A DNA stretch of 64,000 nucleotides from Fructilactobacillus fructivorans (GTDB lineage: Bacteria > Bacillota > Bacilli > Lactobacillales > Lactobacillaceae): contig NZ_AZDS01000002.1 in NCBI RefSeq assembly GCF_001434095.1, positions 62,001 through 126,000 on the forward strand. The letters are read 5' to 3'. A model generated the notes under the pieces. That model worked only from the letters and a program-made list of their open reading frames with translations, made no database searches and was not told the origin of the DNA. The first letter of the stretch is position 1. The number at the start of each line of letters is the position of its first letter. The translations under genes were made by a program, and so were the position numbers. This document shows, piece after piece, positions 62,759-64,000 of the stretch.

Positions 62759-62800
62759 AAAAAAATAACCTTCAGAATTTTCTGAAGGTTGTTTTTTATT
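62759..62800. terminator. Bidirectional terminator
   Basis: AACCTTCAGAA/TTCTGAAGGTT stem with A and T runs; serves the convergent MFS and minus-strand genes. Confidence 0.9.
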
Positions 62801-63485
62801 GATCCCACTTGGTTACTAACGAATGACCCACGGTCACAATTGGTTGGTAGCTCATGACCTGGTTGGTCTTGGTGTTGTAGAGAACGTCCCCCATTTTGTC
62901 GACGTTGTCGCCACCGTTTTGATTGTACTTCGTGGCGTACGTTACGATGACGCGCACCTTCTTAATGGTGGCAGGACTGTTCGGGTTATCGTACATCTGG
63001 AAGCCAACCAACTTACTCTGGATTCCCATACTCTTAACCTTGTCCTTGGTTTTCCGATTTCCCTGTTTGCCAAAGACCTTTTGGTTGTCGGCATAACTGG
63101 GACTAATCAATCCCGCTTCTCTTAAGACTTTGGGACGAGCGAGAAATTGTTCGTCATTGTCGTAGGTGTAAAAGATCTGGAAGAATTCGTTGAGATTCTT
63201 ATACGTCGTGTCCGCACTCTTCTGATTTTGAAGAATACTGCCAGCCTTTTCGTTATCAGTGTTGAGAAGGCGGTCCTTGTAGTTCTTATTTAGTGAATTA
63301 AAACGTTGATTGTACGTTTTCTGGTCGGCCGCTAGCGTTGCTTGATTAGTATTGACCTGAGTGTTGATGGTATCGTTATGGATCATCAAGGTGAAAATGG
63401 CGAGCAGCATAACAACAATGATGATGAACATGATGGCGAGCACGCTGACGTTCCGACTGAGGTGGAACCTTTTGTTTTTAGCCAT
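62796..63485 (-). CDS. Single-pass membrane protein (229 aa)
   Basis: Basic N-terminus MAKNKRFHLSRNVS, one helix (about 13-33), a helical stalk (about 35-75) and an extracellular C-terminal domain (KLVGFQMYDNPNSPATIKKVRVIVTYATKYN...). The start overlaps the previous gene's stop by 8 bases (ATGGCTAA). Architecture recalls accessory proteins of secretion or conjugation systems, but no family was recognised. Confidence 0.6.
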   Translation of the reverse strand: MAKNKRFHLSRNVSVLAIMFIIIVVMLLAIFTLMIHNDTINTQVNTNQATLAADQKTYNQRFNSLNKNYKDRLLNTDNEKAGSILQNQKSADTTYKNLNEFFQIFYTYDNDEQFLARPKVLREAGLISPSYADNQKVFGKQGNRKTKDKVKSMGIQSKLVGFQMYDNPNSPATIKKVRVIVTYATKYNQNGGDNVDKMGDVLYNTKTNQVMSYQPIVTVGHSLVTKWDQ

Positions 63486-64000
63486 TGATTTCCTGACCTC
63501 CTAACGCAACAAACGAGTTGGTAAATGATTGGCCAACGAGCGTGGTCTTGTTCTTCTTAACGCTATAATTGACCACGTAGTTTAAGACGTTGGATTTTTG
63601 CTTCTTTTTGGAAGCGAAGGTAATGGTAATCATGGCGTTGTAAGACTGGGACTGGTTATCGTAGCGGGCGTTATTAACGGAAATATCCCCAATTTTTCGA
63701 TTAGCGTATTGCTTGTTTTTCCCCTTCTTACTTAGAATCATTTTAATTAAGGTCGGATCAAAATGGTTTTTCTTCATTTGTTGACTAGCAGCTTGGCGTT
63801 GCTTGCTCGACTTTGCCGTGTATCCCATCTTCATGGCTTTTTCATAAATCTGATCATTACTCTTCTGAATGGCAGTGATGTTGACACCGGTTTGGTGCTG
63901 TTTCTGAATCTTTTGCGCGGTTTTATTGGCGTTTAACGTATTGGTTTCCTGTTTGACCGTCTTAATCTTAGTCATGAGTTGTTGGTTCTGGACCTTGGCG
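63478..64000 (-). CDS. Coiled-coil protein, 5' end beyond window
   Basis: Open through the right edge (AKVQNQQLMTKIKTVKQE...); the internal ATG at 63975 has no ribosome site, so the start lies outside. Visible part: helical Lys/Gln-rich region (about 70 residues), then a beta-rich domain (KIGDISVNNARYDNQSQSYNAMITITF...NYVVNYSVKKNKTTLVGQSF). Overlaps the downstream gene, indicating coupled translation. The two products share the stalk-plus-beta-domain plan and probably work together. No family recognised. Confidence 0.6.
   Translation of the reverse strand, partial: AKVQNQQLMTKIKTVKQETNTLNANKTAQKIQKQHQTGVNITAIQKSNDQIYEKAMKMGYTAKSSKQRQAASQQMKKNHFDPTLIKMILSKKGKNKQYANRKIGDISVNNARYDNQSQSYNAMITITFASKKKQKSNVLNYVVNYSVKKNKTTLVGQSFTNSFVALGGQEING

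Noticed and set aside
1-64000. tRNA or rRNA genes, insertion-sequence transposases, prophage genes
   Set aside because: None recognised anywhere in the window despite the mosaic accessory region.

Overview
The window reads as a chromosomal segment of a lactic acid bacterium of the Lactobacillaceae. Supporting this are a complete arginine deiminase (ADI) operon, pyruvate oxidase, a galK-galT operon, CcpA-type cre sites, strong AGGAGG ribosome sites, and cell-wall proteins with the KxYKxGKxW signal peptide, MucBP-like repeats and LPQTG anchors next to a class A sortase. The genus cannot be fixed from the sequence alone; the ADI pathway is common in heterofermentative lactobacilli.

Layout. 1-2.2 kb: partial DsbA-like gene, FMN reductase and small proteins. 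2.5-7.3 kb: arcA-arcB-arcD-arcC. 8-9.7 kb: two NAD(P)-dependent reductases and a membrane protein. 9.9-13.1 kb: NupC-type nucleoside transporter and a YibE/F pair. 13.2-15.6 kb: an M20 amidohydrolase and a MetQ-like binding protein behind a 19-residue leader peptide with five cysteine codons and a complete terminator/antiterminator set. 15.7-23.3 kb: AT-rich secreted/membrane proteins, pyruvate oxidase, an AEC transporter and a D-2-hydroxyacid dehydrogenase. 23.4-24.0 kb: three related small RNAs and one 36-residue hydrophobic peptide, interpreted as a type I toxin-antitoxin locus. 24.1-29.6 kb: galK, galT and a sugar transporter with an in-frame stop, then a GH13 glucosidase.

29.7-41.3 kb is a decaying accessory region. 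It holds a BcgI-like restriction-modification system with a broken RM gene, a DUF4145-AbiH gene pair present twice (the second copy heavily decayed), ComK-like genes (one whole, one truncated), remnants of sortase-anchored proteins, a second candidate type I toxin and a duplicated 3' end of the ion-channel gene. 41.8-61.3 kb is dominated by three large LPQTG surface proteins, sortase A, a K+ channel, a MenA-like prenyltransferase, a sigma factor with DUF1659 and DUF2922 companions, an Ntn-type hydrolase and glycerate kinase. The window ends with an MFS transporter and two overlapping membrane/coiled-coil genes, one running off the edge.

How it works together. The ADI genes turn arginine into ornithine, NH3, CO2 and ATP. 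galKT and the GH13 enzyme feed sugars into glycolysis under likely CcpA control, as does pyruvate oxidase. The Cys-leader operon looks like a cysteine-starvation response. Sortase A should anchor the surface proteins encoded on both sides of it. Several frameshifts lie in short homopolymers, so some 'pseudogenes' should first be checked against raw reads.
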